This document shows positions 1 to 12,299 of a DNA stretch of 64,000 bases, piece by piece. The stretch is taken from NCBI GenBank assembly GCA_018402345.1, contig JAGYIV010000008.1, forward strand, positions 186,001 to 250,000, read 5' to 3'. A model generated the notes under the pieces. The model ran no database searches. It was not told where the DNA came from and was given only the letters and a program-made list of their open reading frames with translations. Each line of letters starts with the position of its first letter. The first letter of the stretch is position 1. The stretch is from Terrimicrobiaceae bacterium. Its GTDB lineage: Bacteria > Verrucomicrobiota > Verrucomicrobiia > Chthoniobacterales > Terrimicrobiaceae. The position numbers were made by a program, and so were the translations under genes.

Positions 1-528
1 TCCACGCCCTTTTGCCGAGGCGAATGGACTGTCCGCCGCGAGGATCGAGATTTTATTGGGTTTCATGAGCCTCAACGACTCCTCGGCAGCACGCCAACGG
101 GGCGCGTGGGCCTCAAGCAGTAGACAGACGCTTGTTTCCTCGCCGGCCTCCTCCTTGGGGTCGGGGATCAGCAACAAATCGCATGGCGTGCGGGTGATGA
201 GTTCCCGCACGATCGAGCCGGTGAAATTCCGGTAATCATCCGCCTTTGCAATCGTTCCGGCGATGAAGAGATCGAAATCCTCGCTCGCCGCCGCATCGAC
301 CAGCGCCTCGACGGGCGTCGCCCCCTCACACCAGAAAATCTCCACATCCTTCCTGCCCAAATCCGAAAAAACCTCACCGAATGTGGCAATCTTTTCATCT
401 GTTCTTTCCCCCGCGTGAAGCACGCTCAACCGCGCGTCAAAACGGCGCGCCACTCGATCCGCTTCCATGATGACCCCCCGGAAGCGGGGCGAGAATGTCG
501 AGGCGACGGCGAAGTGGAGCTGTCCCAT
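1..528 (-). CDS. Universal stress protein family, 3' end cut by window
   Basis: This open frame of 176 codons runs off the left edge, so the C-terminus is missing. It begins MGQLHFAVAST and has the alternating hydrophobic beta-strand/helix pattern of a UspA fold. A stretch near residue 120 (TRTPCDLLLIPDP) resembles the strand that precedes the nucleotide-binding loop of Usp domains. A second repeat seems to begin after it (TSVCLLLEAHAP), which suggests a tandem double-Usp protein. Family members bind ATP or AMP and act in the cytoplasm under stress. It lies 45 bases downstream of the EVE gene on the same strand, probably in one transcript. The family call is by pattern only; the ATP-binding G-2x-G-9x-G(S/T) signature is not visible in the part present. 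Confidence 0.55.
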   Translation of the reverse strand, partial: MGQLHFAVASTFSPRFRGVIMEADRVARRFDARLSVLHAGERTDEKIATFGEVFSDLGRKDVEIFWCEGATPVEALVDAAASEDFDLFIAGTIAKADDYRNFTGSIVRELITRTPCDLLLIPDPKEEAGEETSVCLLLEAHAPRWRAAEESLRLMKPNKISILAADSPFASAKGRG

Positions 529-573
529 GCAAATCAAACGTCCACCCAAACTTCCCGGAGCGCGAGAGGAATT

Positions 574-981
574 TCACCCGCCCCCGAGTTTTACGATCCT
601 CGCAAACTCGGCGGGCTTCAGCGGCATCACGCTCAACCGCGACTGGCGAAGCAAGCCGATCTCCGCCAACGCCGCATCGGCCTTGATGACATCAAGCGAC
701 ACCGGCGTTTTCAACGCCCCCACCGGCTTGAGGTCCACGCACGACCAGTCGCCCTCCTCCGCCGTGGGGTCCGGATACGCCTCGCGCACCACCTTCGAGA
801 TGCCCACCACCGCCTTGCCGGTCACGCTGTGGTAGAAGAGCACCTCATCGCCGCGCTTCATGGCTCGCAGGTGGTTCCTCGCCTGGAAATTTCGCACCCC
901 GGTCCACGCCGTGCCGCCGTCCTTCACAAATTGCTCCCACGAATACGCCGTGGGCTCCTGTTTCACGAGCCAGTGGTTCAT
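574..981 (-). CDS. EVE domain protein
   Basis: This 135-residue protein consists of a single EVE domain (PUA-like fold). It begins with the family hallmark MNHWLVKQEPTAYSWEQ, followed by the WTGVRNFQARNHL segment and the GDEVLFYHS strand. The family binds modified bases in DNA or RNA and is known from bacteria to human THYN1; its cellular role in bacteria is not settled. The length is normal for single-domain members. It is divergent from tmk (50 bases apart) and sits upstream of the Usp gene. The assignment is secure at family level, but the modified base recognised cannot be read from the sequence. Confidence 0.9.
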   Translation of the reverse strand: MNHWLVKQEPTAYSWEQFVKDGGTAWTGVRNFQARNHLRAMKRGDEVLFYHSVTGKAVVGISKVVREAYPDPTAEEGDWSCVDLKPVGALKTPVSLDVIKADAALAEIGLLRQSRLSVMPLKPAEFARIVKLGGG

Positions 982-1031
982 TCCTGCTTTGCTTAGCTCG
1001 ATTTTCAGGGAAGATCAAAACCCTTCGCTTC

Positions 1032-1703
1032 ATGTCGCACTCAGGTTTTTTCATCACATTCGAAGGCTCCGAGGGCTGCGGGAAATCCACCCAGATCCGC
1101 CTCCTTGCCGACCACCTGCGCGCCTCGGGCATCGATCCACTCCTTCTCCGCGAGCCGGGCGGCACCCCGTCGGGAGAGGCCATCCGTCATCTTCTCCAAC
1201 ACGCGCCGGAGGGCGAGGCACTCACCGCGGAGGCCGAACTCCTCCTCTTCGCCGCGAGCCGCGCCCAACTCGTGCGCGAAGTCGTCCAGCCAGCCCTCGC
1301 CGCCGGGCGCATTGTGATCAGTGACCGCTTCATGGACTCGACCACCGTCTACCAAGGCGTGGCTCGACGCATCGATCCGGCACACACCGCCCAGATCAAC
1401 GGCTTTGCCGTGGGATCCACCCTGCCGGATCTCACATTCGTTCTCGATGTGGACCGCGCGACCGCCCGCCGCCGCATGAGCGCCTCCCGAGACAAACTCG
1501 ACCGCATCGAGCGCGAACCGGAGGCGTTTTTCGATGCCGTTCGCCAAGGCTACCTCGCCCTCGCCAAAGAAACCCCTGGCCGCATCGTGCTCATCGATGC
1601 CTCGCAATTGGTCGAGGACACATCCCGCGCCATTCTCGAAGCAATCACCGCTAAACGCCCGAACCTCATCCGCACACCACCAGCGGATGCTTGCCCGCCC
1701 TGA
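1032..1703 (+). CDS. tmk: Thymidylate kinase
   Basis: This 223-residue P-loop kinase phosphorylates dTMP to dTDP in the cytoplasm, the step committing dTMP to DNA synthesis. The Walker A motif GSEGCGKST spans residues 12-20. The thymidylate-binding REPGGTPSGE follows at residues 40-49 and the DRF motif of the family is at residues 98-100 (SDRFMDSTTVYQG). The lid region carries several arginines (RRRMSASRDKLDR). The length is slightly above the usual ~210 residues because of a short C-terminal tail. It stands alone, followed 27 bases later by a tRNA gene. No holB-like partner follows, although that is a common arrangement elsewhere. Confidence 0.96.
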   Translation: MSHSGFFITFEGSEGCGKSTQIRLLADHLRASGIDPLLLREPGGTPSGEAIRHLLQHAPEGEALTAEAELLLFAASRAQLVREVVQPALAAGRIVISDRFMDSTTVYQGVARRIDPAHTAQINGFAVGSTLPDLTFVLDVDRATARRRMSASRDKLDRIEREPEAFFDAVRQGYLALAKETPGRIVLIDASQLVEDTSRAILEAITAKRPNLIRTPPADACPP

Positions 1704-1730
1704 AAAACTCGGCATATTTGGCCCAGCGTC

Positions 1731-1803
1731 GGGGGCATAGCTCAACGGTCAGAGCAGGCGGCTCATAACCGCTTGGTTGTCGGTTCGAATCCGGCTGCCC
1801 CCA
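1731..1803 (+). tRNA. tRNA with CAU anticodon, probably tRNA-Ile2
   Basis: A full cloverleaf folds by eye. The acceptor stem is GGGGGCA/TGCCCCC with discriminator A, the D stem GCTC/GAGC, the anticodon stem GGCGG/CCGCT with loop CTCATAA, and the T stem GTCGG/CCGGC with loop TTCGAAT. The anticodon is CAT. The anticodon arm and variable region (AGGCGG-CTCATAA-CCGCTTGG) match the E. coli tRNA-Ile2 pattern (lysidine-modified, reads AUA) better than elongator Met. CCA is not encoded; CAC follows the discriminator. It ends four bases before the convergent nth stop codon. The CAU anticodon is certain; Ile2 versus Met is inferred. Confidence 0.93.
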
Positions 1804-1806
1804 CAC

Positions 1807-2436
1807 TCACTTCACCGAGGGACAAAAATCCCGTAGTTCGCACCCCCCGCAGTCTGGCTTCCGCGCCGCACAACGCCGCCTGCCGTGGAAAATCAGCCAG
1901 TGGCTCAGATCCGTCCACGTATCGCGCGGGAAAAGTTTTATCAAATCCTTCTCGATCCGCACCGGATCGCTGAATTTCGTCAACCCCAACCGCTGCGCCA
2001 ATCGCCCGACATGCGTGTCGACCACAACCCCTTCGTTTATTGAAAATGCGTTCCCCAGCACGACATTCGCCGTCTTCCTCCCCACCCCGGGCAATGCCGC
2101 AAGCTCCTCGAGTGTCTCGGGCACCTTGCCTCCATGCCGCTCGACCAGCGCCGCCCCCATCGCTCGAATGTTTTTCGCCTTGTTCCGGTAAAACCCCGTG
2201 GACCGCACCAGCGACTCCATCTCCTCCTGAGAAATCGCCGCATAATCCTGCGGGGTCTTGCATCGCGCAAACACCGCGGGTGTCGTCAAATTCACCCGCT
2301 TGTCGGTGCACTGCGCCGAAAGAATCGTGGCAACCAACAACTCGAGCGGATTCGAAAAATCCAACTCGCAATGCGCCCCGGGGTAAATCCCCGGCAACCG
2401 CTTCAACAACTCTCCTGCACGTTCCTTCCGGTTCAT
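1807..2436 (-). CDS. nth: Endonuclease III (DNA glycosylase/AP lyase)
   Basis: This 209-residue base-excision repair enzyme removes oxidised pyrimidines and cleaves at AP sites. The helix-hairpin-helix reads LPGVGRKTANVV, followed by the catalytic-aspartate region VVDTHVGRLAQRLGL. The catalytic lysine follows LSAQCTD. The C-terminus has the 4Fe-4S loop with spacing C-x6-C-x2-C-x5-C. The start MNRKERAGELL at 2436 is chosen because it aligns with the family N-terminus; an in-frame start at 2496 would add 20 unusual residues. Its stop lies four bases from the convergent tRNA. It follows sucD on the same strand after 166 bases without an evident gene. Confidence 0.95.
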   Translation of the reverse strand: MNRKERAGELLKRLPGIYPGAHCELDFSNPLELLVATILSAQCTDKRVNLTTPAVFARCKTPQDYAAISQEEMESLVRSTGFYRNKAKNIRAMGAALVERHGGKVPETLEELAALPGVGRKTANVVLGNAFSINEGVVVDTHVGRLAQRLGLTKFSDPVRIEKDLIKLFPRDTWTDLSHWLIFHGRRRCAARKPDCGGCELRDFCPSVK

Positions 2437-2602
2437 CGGCCCATCAATAGCCCCTTCCTCTCGCAGCGTAAAACCACAATCGCCAATCGCGCCCATGAAG
2501 GCGCGACGTTCAGACTCCCTGTCTTCGAATCAGCAACAACACAAACTCGAGGGAAACATTTCCCCGAGAACTGCGGCTGCGCTACTTGAGGATCGAAATC
2601 GC

Positions 2603-3478
<876 letters not shown>

Positions 3479-3500
3479 TGGTTTATGAGGGAGTTGAGGT

Positions 3501-4682
3501 TCAGGCGACAGCAGCGACGACTTTCTTGGCGGCATCGGCGATATCGGTCGCCGTGGTGAGTTGGAGTCCCGACTCGGCCAACAACTGGCGACCGGCCTCC
3601 ACATTTGTGCCCTCAAGACGGACCACCAGCGGCACTGGCAGGTTCACTGCCTTCACGGCGTTGATGATCCCCTGGGCGATAATATCGCATTTCATGATAC
3701 CTCCGAAGATGTTCACCAAAATCGCCTTCACGCGCTTGTCGGCGACGAGGATTTTGAAGGCTTCGGTGACCTGCTGTTCGGTCGCACCACCGCCCACATC
3801 GAGGAAATTGGCGGGCTCGCCGCCGTTGTGTTTGATGATGTCCATCGTGGCCATCGCAAGGCCAGCGCCGTTGACAAGGCAGGCGATGTTTCCATCCAAC
3901 CCGATGTAGCTGAGGTTGAACTTCGAAGCCTCGACCTCACGGGGATCCTCTTCCTCGATATCACGGTAGGCTTGAATCTCCGGATGACGGTAGAGGGCGT
4001 TGTCGTCGAAGTTGAATTTCGCGTCGAGCGCGAGCACCTCGCCGCCCATGGTCACCACGAGCGGGTTCACCTCGACCATGGAACAATCGCGGGCGATGAA
4101 CAATTTGTAGAGATTCGTGAAAAGCTTGCAGGCAGCACGCATGTCGCCGGGAGCGAACCGAAGCATCTTCGCGAGCTTGCGGGTATGGTAGGGCTGCAGT
4201 CCGAGCAACGGATCGATCGGCATGCGGATGATTTTCTCGGGGCTCTTCTCGGCGACGGTTTCGATATCCACCCCACCCTCGGTGCTGGCAACGATCATCG
4301 GCGCGGAGATCGCCCGATCGATCAGAATCGCGAAATACAACTCGCGGGAAATCTCGACCGACTCGGAGACCAACACCTTTCTCACCACACGCCCCTCAGG
4401 GCCTGTCTGGTGGGTGACCAAGGTTTGGCCGAGCATTTGCTCGGCGAGGTTGCGGACTTCACTGGGAGTCTTGCAAAGTTGGACACCTCCCTTGAATCCA
4501 CTGGTGAACGTCCCCTTGCCGCGCCCGCCGGCGTGAATTTGGGCTTTCACAACGAGGTTGTTGCTGCCCATGGAGCGTGCGACTTTTTCCGCTTCCGTAG
4601 GCGTGGAGGCGACTCCGCCGGGACTGTTTGCAACCCCGAATTGATCGAGGAGTTCCTTGGCTTGGTATTCGTGGATGTTCAT
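3501..4682 (-). CDS. sucC: Succinyl-CoA synthetase beta subunit
   Basis: This 393-residue ATP-grasp subunit provides nucleotide and succinate binding for succinate-CoA ligase. The start [17 protein letters not shown] is canonical. The ATP-grasp core shows [16 protein letters not shown] near residue 45 and VEVNPLVV near residue 205. The C-terminal ligase-CoA domain has [10 protein letters not shown], the power-helix region. Length matches E. coli SucC (388). It is the first gene of sucC-sucD and lies 64 bases downstream of the TrhO-RluA fusion gene on the same strand. Whether it uses ATP or GTP cannot be judged by eye. Confidence 0.97.
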   Translation of the reverse strand: MNIHEYQAKELLDQFGVANSPGGVASTPTEAEKVARSMGSNNLVVKAQIHAGGRGKGTFTSGFKGGVQLCKTPSEVRNLAEQMLGQTLVTHQTGPEGRVVRKVLVSESVEISRELYFAILIDRAISAPMIVASTEGGVDIETVAEKSPEKIIRMPIDPLLGLQPYHTRKLAKMLRFAPGDMRAACKLFTNLYKLFIARDCSMVEVNPLVVTMGGEVLALDAKFNFDDNALYRHPEIQAYRDIEEEDPREVEASKFNLSYIGLDGNIACLVNGAGLAMATMDIIKHNGGEPANFLDVGGGATEQQVTEAFKILVADKRVKAILVNIFGGIMKCDIIAQGIINAVKAVNLPVPLVVRLEGTNVEAGRQLLAESGLQLTTATDIADAAKKVVAAVA

Positions 4683-4746
4683 CGGGTAGTGAGAAGAGGC
4701 CCGCTTATAGACACATGAATTCTGCGATGCAATCCCGTGGGCGCTT

Positions 4747-6549
4747 TTATTTAGACACCGAATCCCAATCAGGCAGCGGCGCCTCGAAAACGACGGTCTC
4801 GTTGTCAATCGGATGCCTGAACGAGAGCCTCCATGCGTGGAGACACATCGGAGGATCGCCAATCCCAAGCGTTTGCGTTGACCCGAGAACGCCCCCCGCC
4901 CGATACAACGGATCGCCACACACCGCATAGCCAAGATGCCAGAGATGAAGTCGAATTTGATTCGTCCTCCCCGTCAAAGGAACCGCCTCGAGAGTGGACG
5001 TGCCGTCGGCATTTCTCGCAAGAACCCGGAACCGCGTGCGGGCCGCCAAGCCTTCGACGGCATCTACCTCTCGCCCGCCTATGTCGATCGGATCCGCTCC
5101 AATCGGAGCATCGCACTCGAATTCCTCCTCCACCGGGTGACCCTGAACCTGCACAAGATAGGTTTTTTCGACCCTGCCCATCTCGAACTCGGGCTGGAGC
5201 AACTTGGCGAAACGCCTCGCCCGAGTGAAGACCACCACACCGGTAGTGTTGGCATCGAGCCGGTGCGCGGGGCGCGGCTTCTCGGGATGGTATGCCGTCT
5301 GCAGAATCGATTGCAGAGTGTTCCTATTGAAGCGCCCGCACGGGTGGATCGGCAATGGCGCCGGTTTGTTCACGACGATCAATGCCTCATCCTCGTGCAG
5401 AATTCGAATACCCGCATCCACCGAAGGCTCGACGATTCCAGACAGTCTCCTCGCGTAGCGCTCGCCGGCCCGCACGACTCGATCCGCCACCGCCGGATTG
5501 CCCTCCGGATCCAAGATGTTTCCCTGATCAAAAAAACTGACCCACTCCGCATGCGGCGTGTGCGGAAACATCGACCCCAACGCCTTGATCAACGTCTTCC
5601 CTTCCTGTTCCAGCGGGATTCGCACCGGGCGCCTGTTTTCATAAGGCGCGCTTCCGGGCAATGGCGAGACCGCCCGCCGAACCGCCTCCTCTCGCTCAGC
5701 GATCCGCTCCACCATTTGCTGAGCGGTGGATTTGTGACAATACGGACAGGACTTGCCGGCGATATACCTGGGGTCCTCCTGCTCCTCGCCCGTGAGCGGC
5801 GCGAGGCAACGGTAGCACTGGGCGGATGATGTCTCCCGAAGCGCGGGATCCACGCCGACTCGCTGGTCGAACACAAAACACTCGCCATCGTAGTGCGCTC
5901 CGCCGCACTCCTCGAAATACTTCAGGATGCCCCCGTCGAGTTGGTGGATGTTTCGAAACCCCCTGCTCTCCATATACGGCCCGGCCTTCTCGCATCGGAT
6001 TCCACCAGTGCAAAACATCACGACCGCCTCGTCCTTCATCGAATCGGGCAACAGGTCCACCGCCTTCGGAAAATCACGGAAATGGTCGATTCCCGCCGGA
6101 ATCGCGCCCCGGAATGTGCCCAGCTTGACTTCGTAATCGTTGCGGGTGTCCAGCAATGTGACGCGTCGCCCCTCGTCCAGCCACTGCTTCAGCGTCGCTG
6201 GAGAAAGCTTGGGAGAGGTCCGAATACCTGGGCGAATCCCCTCGACACCGAAAGCGATGATCTCCTTCTTGACCCGCACCAGCATGCGCGAAAAAGGCTG
6301 GTGCGCGCTGCTGCTGTATTTTGGCTGGAGCGCCTCAAGACCCGGAACCGCCCTCAACTCGGCGAGTAACTCCTCAATGCCCCCGGACTCCCCGGCGACA
6401 AAAAGATTCACCCCCTCCGTGCTCAGCAGAATCGTGCCTTTCAGTCCCCTCTCCTTGCAAAACCCGAGGAGGCGCTGCCTCAAGGGCTTGAGATCCGCAA
6501 GCTCGGCGAAGTGATAGGCCGCAATATTCGTGATCTCCACCACGTTCAT
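4747..6549 (-). CDS. Fusion: TrhO-type tRNA U34 hydroxylase + RluA-type pseudouridine synthase
   Basis: This 600-residue protein joins two RNA-modification enzymes. Residues 1-280 are a TrhO/YceA-like protein. The N-terminal acylphosphatase-like domain includes [13 protein letters not shown] rhodanese domain carries the active loop CTGGIRC (Cys180), followed by a CxxC...CxxC knuckle (Cys245/248/268/271). Residues 315-375 look like a degenerate S4 RNA-binding domain. Residues 380-600 are an RluA-family pseudouridine synthase with HRLDANTTG (catalytic Asp432) and [13 protein letters not shown]. TrhO makes 5-hydroxyuridine at tRNA position 34; RluA enzymes modify rRNA or tRNA uridines. The start at 6549 (MNVVEITN) follows a GGGAGG; an ATG at 6573 is the alternative. 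The fusion is seen directly; the substrate of the second half is unknown. Confidence 0.9.
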   Translation of the reverse strand: MNVVEITNIAAYHFAELADLKPLRQRLLGFCKERGLKGTILLSTEGVNLFVAGESGGIEELLAELRAVPGLEALQPKYSSSAHQPFSRMLVRVKKEIIAFGVEGIRPGIRTSPKLSPATLKQWLDEGRRVTLLDTRNDYEVKLGTFRGAIPAGIDHFRDFPKAVDLLPDSMKDEAVVMFCTGGIRCEKAGPYMESRGFRNIHQLDGGILKYFEECGGAHYDGECFVFDQRVGVDPALRETSSAQCYRCLAPLTGEEQEDPRYIAGKSCPYCHKSTAQQMVERIAEREEAVRRAVSPLPGSAPYENRRPVRIPLEQEGKTLIKALGSMFPHTPHAEWVSFFDQGNILDPEGNPAVADRVVRAGERYARRLSGIVEPSVDAGIRILHEDEALIVVNKPAPLPIHPCGRFNRNTLQSILQTAYHPEKPRPAHRLDANTTGVVVFTRARRFAKLLQPEFEMGRVEKTYLVQVQGHPVEEEFECDAPIGADPIDIGGREVDAVEGLAARTRFRVLARNADGTSTLEAVPLTGRTNQIRLHLWHLGYAVCGDPLYRAGGVLGSTQTLGIGDPPMCLHAWRLSFRHPIDNETVVFEAPLPDWDSVSK

Positions 6550-6684
6550 TCGCCTCCCGCTTCGGTTGCGCACATCCTCTCCGAACCCGTCTCCAATACA
6601 CTCATTACCCCGAAAAACCTACCCTTCACACCCGCAAGCCCCAAGAAACTTTTGCCCCGCCACACTCACAGCAACACTCCGCCT

Positions 6685-7863
6685 TCAGCGACCATCGAAA
6701 GCGGATGCACCGAGCGTCCCCACGTGCGCGCGGACCTTTTTCCAGAACGGGAAAAAGCCCGCGCGAGCATACCCAAAAAACAGCCGATCCCACTCCCGGC
6801 GGCACTCGACCACGCCCACGCCGGATTGCTCCAACGCCGAGCGAACCGGCCTCCAGGCGTCGGCATCAGGCCCGATAAAGGGAGCCTGAAGCACGATAGC
6901 ATCGCAATCCGCGCGCCGCCCCCAATCAAGCACGGCACCCCAGCCAACCAAGCGCTCCACCTCCGTCCCGAAGTGCTCCGACCATCGCGCCGCAGCATCA
7001 TTCAAGGCCCGCAAGCGCCACACCCGCTTCGCTTCTCCGTCCGTCGGCGGTATCGAATCGACCACCGCCACAGCCACTGGGCGCACCCGGCCTAACGGAC
7101 CGGTCTCGATCGACAAGTCGTCCAAGTGTCCAAGCAATGCCACTCTTCCAGCGCCCACCGACGGGGCCTCGGGATACTCGACCAATCGCACCCGCGAACA
7201 ATCGGCCGTGTCCACTGGCACGAATGCGCTCGCGTGATCGTCGATCCCGTCCAACGAACCCCCGCACTCCCAGTATTTTTCAAGGTTCCCGCGCCGGAGC
7301 AGATAGGTCTTGCCGGGCGTTTGCAACCCGGCAACCCACCGCCACCCAAGCGTGTTGCTCGCCGGATCGGCATCAATCAAGTGGTCGAGGAAAAACCGCG
7401 CCCCCTCCGCCCAATCTTGGCGGAACTGGTGGCACCACCATGCGGCCCACCACATGCGCGCATGGTTGTGCAGATAGCCCGTCGCGACAAGTTCCTCGGT
7501 GAATATTGCCATTGGCCCACAGAACTCCGTTACCACAGGGCTCCCAGCCTCCGCGGCGCGTCGCTTGGAATCCTCCCACGCACCGGGATGCAACTCCAGC
7601 CACCCCTTCCAATACGTGCGCCAAAGCACCTCCTGGACGAATTTTTCAACCACTGAAAACCTGTGTCGCTCCAGAACCGCCGCCACCACCTCCTCCTCGG
7701 AAATCAACCGATGCCTCAACGCCGCCGAGAGACGCGACACATTGTCATGCGCCGAATTCACAAAATTCCGACGCCGCGCGTAATCAGCGACCCCGCACCG
7801 CACAAATTCATCCAACCGCTCCAATGCGCTCCGCCGGTCCGACGGGAATCCTCCCCCCGTCAT
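6685..7863 (-). CDS. Photolyase-like FAD-binding domain protein with C-terminal alpha/beta region
   Basis: This 392-residue protein starts directly in the helical FAD-binding domain of the photolyase/cryptochrome family and lacks the N-terminal antenna domain. Recognisable elements are the TGYLHNHARM stretch (equivalent to the HNRxRM motif) and DADPASNTLGWRWVAGLQT, which contacts the flavin. After about residue 230 an alpha/beta-like region follows (VALLGHLDDLS, CDAIVLQAPFIG), so the usual domain order appears swapped. The start ATG overlaps the stop of the upstream photolyase gene (ATGA), which implies translational coupling. Function is unknown; a light-dependent repair or signalling partner is inferred from context only. 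Confidence 0.75.
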   Translation of the reverse strand: MTGGGFPSDRRSALERLDEFVRCGVADYARRRNFVNSAHDNVSRLSAALRHRLISEEEVVAAVLERHRFSVVEKFVQEVLWRTYWKGWLELHPGAWEDSKRRAAEAGSPVVTEFCGPMAIFTEELVATGYLHNHARMWWAAWWCHQFRQDWAEGARFFLDHLIDADPASNTLGWRWVAGLQTPGKTYLLRRGNLEKYWECGGSLDGIDDHASAFVPVDTADCSRVRLVEYPEAPSVGAGRVALLGHLDDLSIETGPLGRVRPVAVAVVDSIPPTDGEAKRVWRLRALNDAAARWSEHFGTEVERLVGWGAVLDWGRRADCDAIVLQAPFIGPDADAWRPVRSALEQSGVGVVECRREWDRLFFGYARAGFFPFWKKVRAHVGTLGASAFDGR

Positions 7864-9428
7864 TTGACCCCCTCGAATCCCGGAAGTGACGGTTGCAGGC
7901 TTTTCGATGCGGTTCGCGTGGCTTGGCGCTTGCGGCTGCCGTGCCGCACGAACACGGCACGGGCTTCGCTGCGGGTTTCCATCCGCCTCCTCACAGCGGC
8001 AATCCGCTCCCTGGCCTCTTTGACAGCAGCTGCATGCTCGACGATCGGCGCGGGGTAATTCTTCCCAATGAGGCACCCGCACCGACTTTGGATTTCCTGC
8101 GGCATCTGCTCGGGCTTGGAAAGCCACGCCACAGGCACATCACGGAGTTCGGGCACCCAGCGCCGAATAAACTCCCCCTCGGGATCCTGCTCGAGCGCCT
8201 GTTTCGCGGGGGAATACATCCGCAGCGTGTTGATCCCGCTCGTGCCGCTCTGCATCTGGAATTGGCTGAAATGAATTCCCGCCTCGAAGTCGAGGAAGTG
8301 CGAGCCGAGCCACACCGCCGGGTCGCGCCAGTGCAACCACAAGTGATAGGCGGAGAAACTCGCCAGCATCGCCCGCATGCGGAAGTTGAGCCATCCCGTG
8401 ACTTTCACACAGCGAATGCACGCATCAACCATCGGATATCCCGTGACGCCCTCCTTCCATGCCTCGAAACGGCGACGCCCCTCGGCCCCGGCGCTGAATT
8501 CCTCCCTGAGCCCGTCATAGGCGCGAACAAAATTGCCGAACTCGATCCGCGGCTCGTCCTCGAGCTTTTGCATGAAATGGCAATGCCAGCGCAACCGCGA
8601 TCCAAAGCTCTTCAGCGACCCGAGCCAGCGACGGTCAACAGAGGCCCCGATCGCCTTGGCGACGCGCAAGTCCGCGCGGCGCTCCTCGAGCTGGCGCACA
8701 ACAGTGCTCAGGGAAATGCACCCAAAGGAGAGATACGGGCTGATGCGCGAACACGCGTTCCATCCCGCCACCGGACTCGACATCGCCGCCCGGTAATCCA
8801 CCCCTCGCTCCTCAAGAAACGACTCCAGCGTGCGTGCAGCCATTTCCGCTCCGCCCCTCTGCGCCTCGGGCTTGTCGCTTGGCGGCAATCCCAACTCGCT
8901 TGGCGACTGGACACCCCCGCTCTCCACCCCCGGCACACACCTCAATGCGGCCGGCGGCGGCAACGGCTCGCCGCCCATCACAGACTCCCAATGCCGCGCC
9001 CATCCATTCCGCGAGGACAAGCGCCGCACCACACCATCCTGCCGGTATTCATGCCACGGAATTCCCCGCTCGCGGCACCACCCCGCCACCGCCCGGTCCC
9101 GCCGGTAAGTGGCATCGCTGCCCGTTTCCTCGTGCGACCAAAGCGCGGAAAATCCCGTCTCCCGCCGCAGCGCCTCAAGCACGTCCACAACCGCTCCGCG
9201 CCGCAACACCAGTGCGCCTCCCAGTCGCCTTAGCGAGCGCTCCAACGAACGCAGCGCTTCATTCACAAAAACAAGATGCGCCGCAGTGAACTCCGGCCCG
9301 CCGAGCAATTCCGTCTCGTAGACATACACGCAAACAACCAGTCCGCGCCGCGCCGCCTCGACCAGTGGAGGGTGATCCTCCACGCGCAGGTCGCGCTTGA
9401 ACCACACCACTTGCACCTGCCCGCTCAT
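7860..9428 (-). CDS. phr: Cryptochrome/photolyase family protein
   Basis: This 522-residue protein has both photolyase domains. The N-terminal antenna-binding Rossmann domain starts [18 protein letters not shown] (residues 5-22). The C-terminal FAD domain includes [21 protein letters not shown] and [13 protein letters not shown]. These motifs belong to the class I photolyase/cryptochrome superfamily; repair of cyclobutane or 6-4 dimers versus signalling cannot be separated by eye. The C-terminal tail after residue 470 is Arg/Lys-rich. Start 9428 gives the conserved N-terminus. It overlaps the DUF2256 gene upstream and the FAD-domain gene downstream by four bases each, forming a three-gene unit. 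Confidence 0.88.
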   Translation of the reverse strand: MSGQVQVVWFKRDLRVEDHPPLVEAARRGLVVCVYVYETELLGGPEFTAAHLVFVNEALRSLERSLRRLGGALVLRRGAVVDVLEALRRETGFSALWSHEETGSDATYRRDRAVAGWCRERGIPWHEYRQDGVVRRLSSRNGWARHWESVMGGEPLPPPAALRCVPGVESGGVQSPSELGLPPSDKPEAQRGGAEMAARTLESFLEERGVDYRAAMSSPVAGWNACSRISPYLSFGCISLSTVVRQLEERRADLRVAKAIGASVDRRWLGSLKSFGSRLRWHCHFMQKLEDEPRIEFGNFVRAYDGLREEFSAGAEGRRRFEAWKEGVTGYPMVDACIRCVKVTGWLNFRMRAMLASFSAYHLWLHWRDPAVWLGSHFLDFEAGIHFSQFQMQSGTSGINTLRMYSPAKQALEQDPEGEFIRRWVPELRDVPVAWLSKPEQMPQEIQSRCGCLIGKNYPAPIVEHAAAVKEARERIAAVRRRMETRSEARAVFVRHGSRKRQATRTASKSLQPSLPGFEGVK

Positions 9429-9574
9429 CGGACATCCACCCGTGCCCGGCGGCACCTGTCGCTGCAATAGCGCACTTCGGCCCAGACACGTTCCCATTTC
9501 TTCCGCCACGCGAACGGTCTCCCGCAGGCCACACAGACCTTTGTCGGCAAATCCTGTTTTTTCACACCTCGCAT
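9425..9574 (-). CDS. DUF2256 small zinc-ribbon-like protein
   Basis: This 49-residue protein starts [14 protein letters not shown] and has paired cysteines (CVAC near residue 14, YCSDRC near residue 37) around a Trp/Arg/Lys-rich centre ([14 protein letters not shown]). This is the DUF2256 signature. The cysteines probably bind zinc. DUF2256 genes are known neighbours of cryptochrome/photolyase genes in other bacteria. Here the stop codon overlaps the photolyase start (ATGA), which supports a joint role that is not yet defined. A longer upstream in-frame extension is possible but does not resemble the family. Confidence 0.82.
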   Translation of the reverse strand: MRGVKKQDLPTKVCVACGRPFAWRKKWERVWAEVRYCSDRCRRARVDVR

Positions 9575-9702
9575 GCTCCAATCCTTACGAACCGCCAACA
9601 GCAACCGATACGCCGGGAAGGGAAATCCCCGCGCGTTTTTCCCGCTCCCGCGAAAAAGCGGCTTCCGCAATCCCACGAAGATCGAAAGAATACCCATACG
9701 CT

Positions 9703-10350
9703 ATGACCGATCACGACACCCTTCACGCCGCCGCCACCCGCTCGCTCCGGGACCTCCTCTCCACCGCCGTAGCCCTTGGATTCAACAAGATCGGCCAAGC
9801 CACGTTCCGCAAATCGGATACAGGCTTTTCGATCCACCACGTGGAGGACGCCTCCCGCGAGAGGTTGGAAACCCTCACCGATCCCCATGACGCCGCCACC
9901 ATCGCGCTCACGGACGACTCAAACGCCTACCGACCACTCAAAACCGCCCCGAATTTGCGGCATGGTTGGATTCTCATCCTTCCCGATATCGCCTCCCTCC
10001 ACCTGGCGCTCGATCTCCTCTACCCCGCCGCCCTCGGCAACTGGCGCGCCCTTCTTCTGAATAAAACCGTCGCCACGCCCCTCCGTGACACCGTCAACCG
10101 GCAAACCGGCATGTATCGTGTCACCGGCCTGATCACCGACGAGGAGGCCCAAGGCATCGTCGACACGCTCTGCCGTCCAGGCTGCATGCGCCAGATTCAG
10201 TGGCCGATCCCATCCGACGCCCCGCACCACGCCCCACGCCTCGATCCGCACGAAATCCCGCTCCTCTGCACCGACGCCTGCAGCCTCCTCATTGCCGAGG
10301 CCCGCAAGGTCGTGAAGGCCCGCATGGCCAAAAACCCACCCCAGGCCTGA
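9703..10350 (+). CDS. DR2241-like 4Fe-4S domain protein
   Basis: This 215-residue protein resembles the C-terminal part of Deinococcus DR2241, in which a stabilising domain is followed by a 4Fe-4S binding domain, often fused to a CbiX-type sirohydrochlorin chelatase. Visible features are QTGMYRVTGLITDEEAQ near residue 135, then LCRPGCM and LLCTDACSLL with four cysteines spaced for an Fe-S cluster, and a closing AEARKVVKARM. No CbiX domain is attached here. A tetrapyrrole-related role is inferred from the family. Its TGA stop directly abuts the convergent recQ stop. An upstream extension is rejected because it overlaps the photolyase operon and lacks similarity. Confidence 0.65.
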   Translation: MTDHDTLHAAATRSLRDLLSTAVALGFNKIGQATFRKSDTGFSIHHVEDASRERLETLTDPHDAATIALTDDSNAYRPLKTAPNLRHGWILILPDIASLHLALDLLYPAALGNWRALLLNKTVATPLRDTVNRQTGMYRVTGLITDEEAQGIVDTLCRPGCMRQIQWPIPSDAPHHAPRLDPHEIPLLCTDACSLLIAEARKVVKARMAKNPPQA

Positions 10351-12183
<1,833 letters not shown>

Positions 12184-12299
12184 ACGAATTGAAACGCCGA
12201 CACCCTTTTCCAAGACCGGCCCCCTGATCGAGCTGTTTCTTGCCCCACCTCCGCAAGATTATTTGTGGCAATCCGGTCACCGACGTTTAAATTTCCCAC

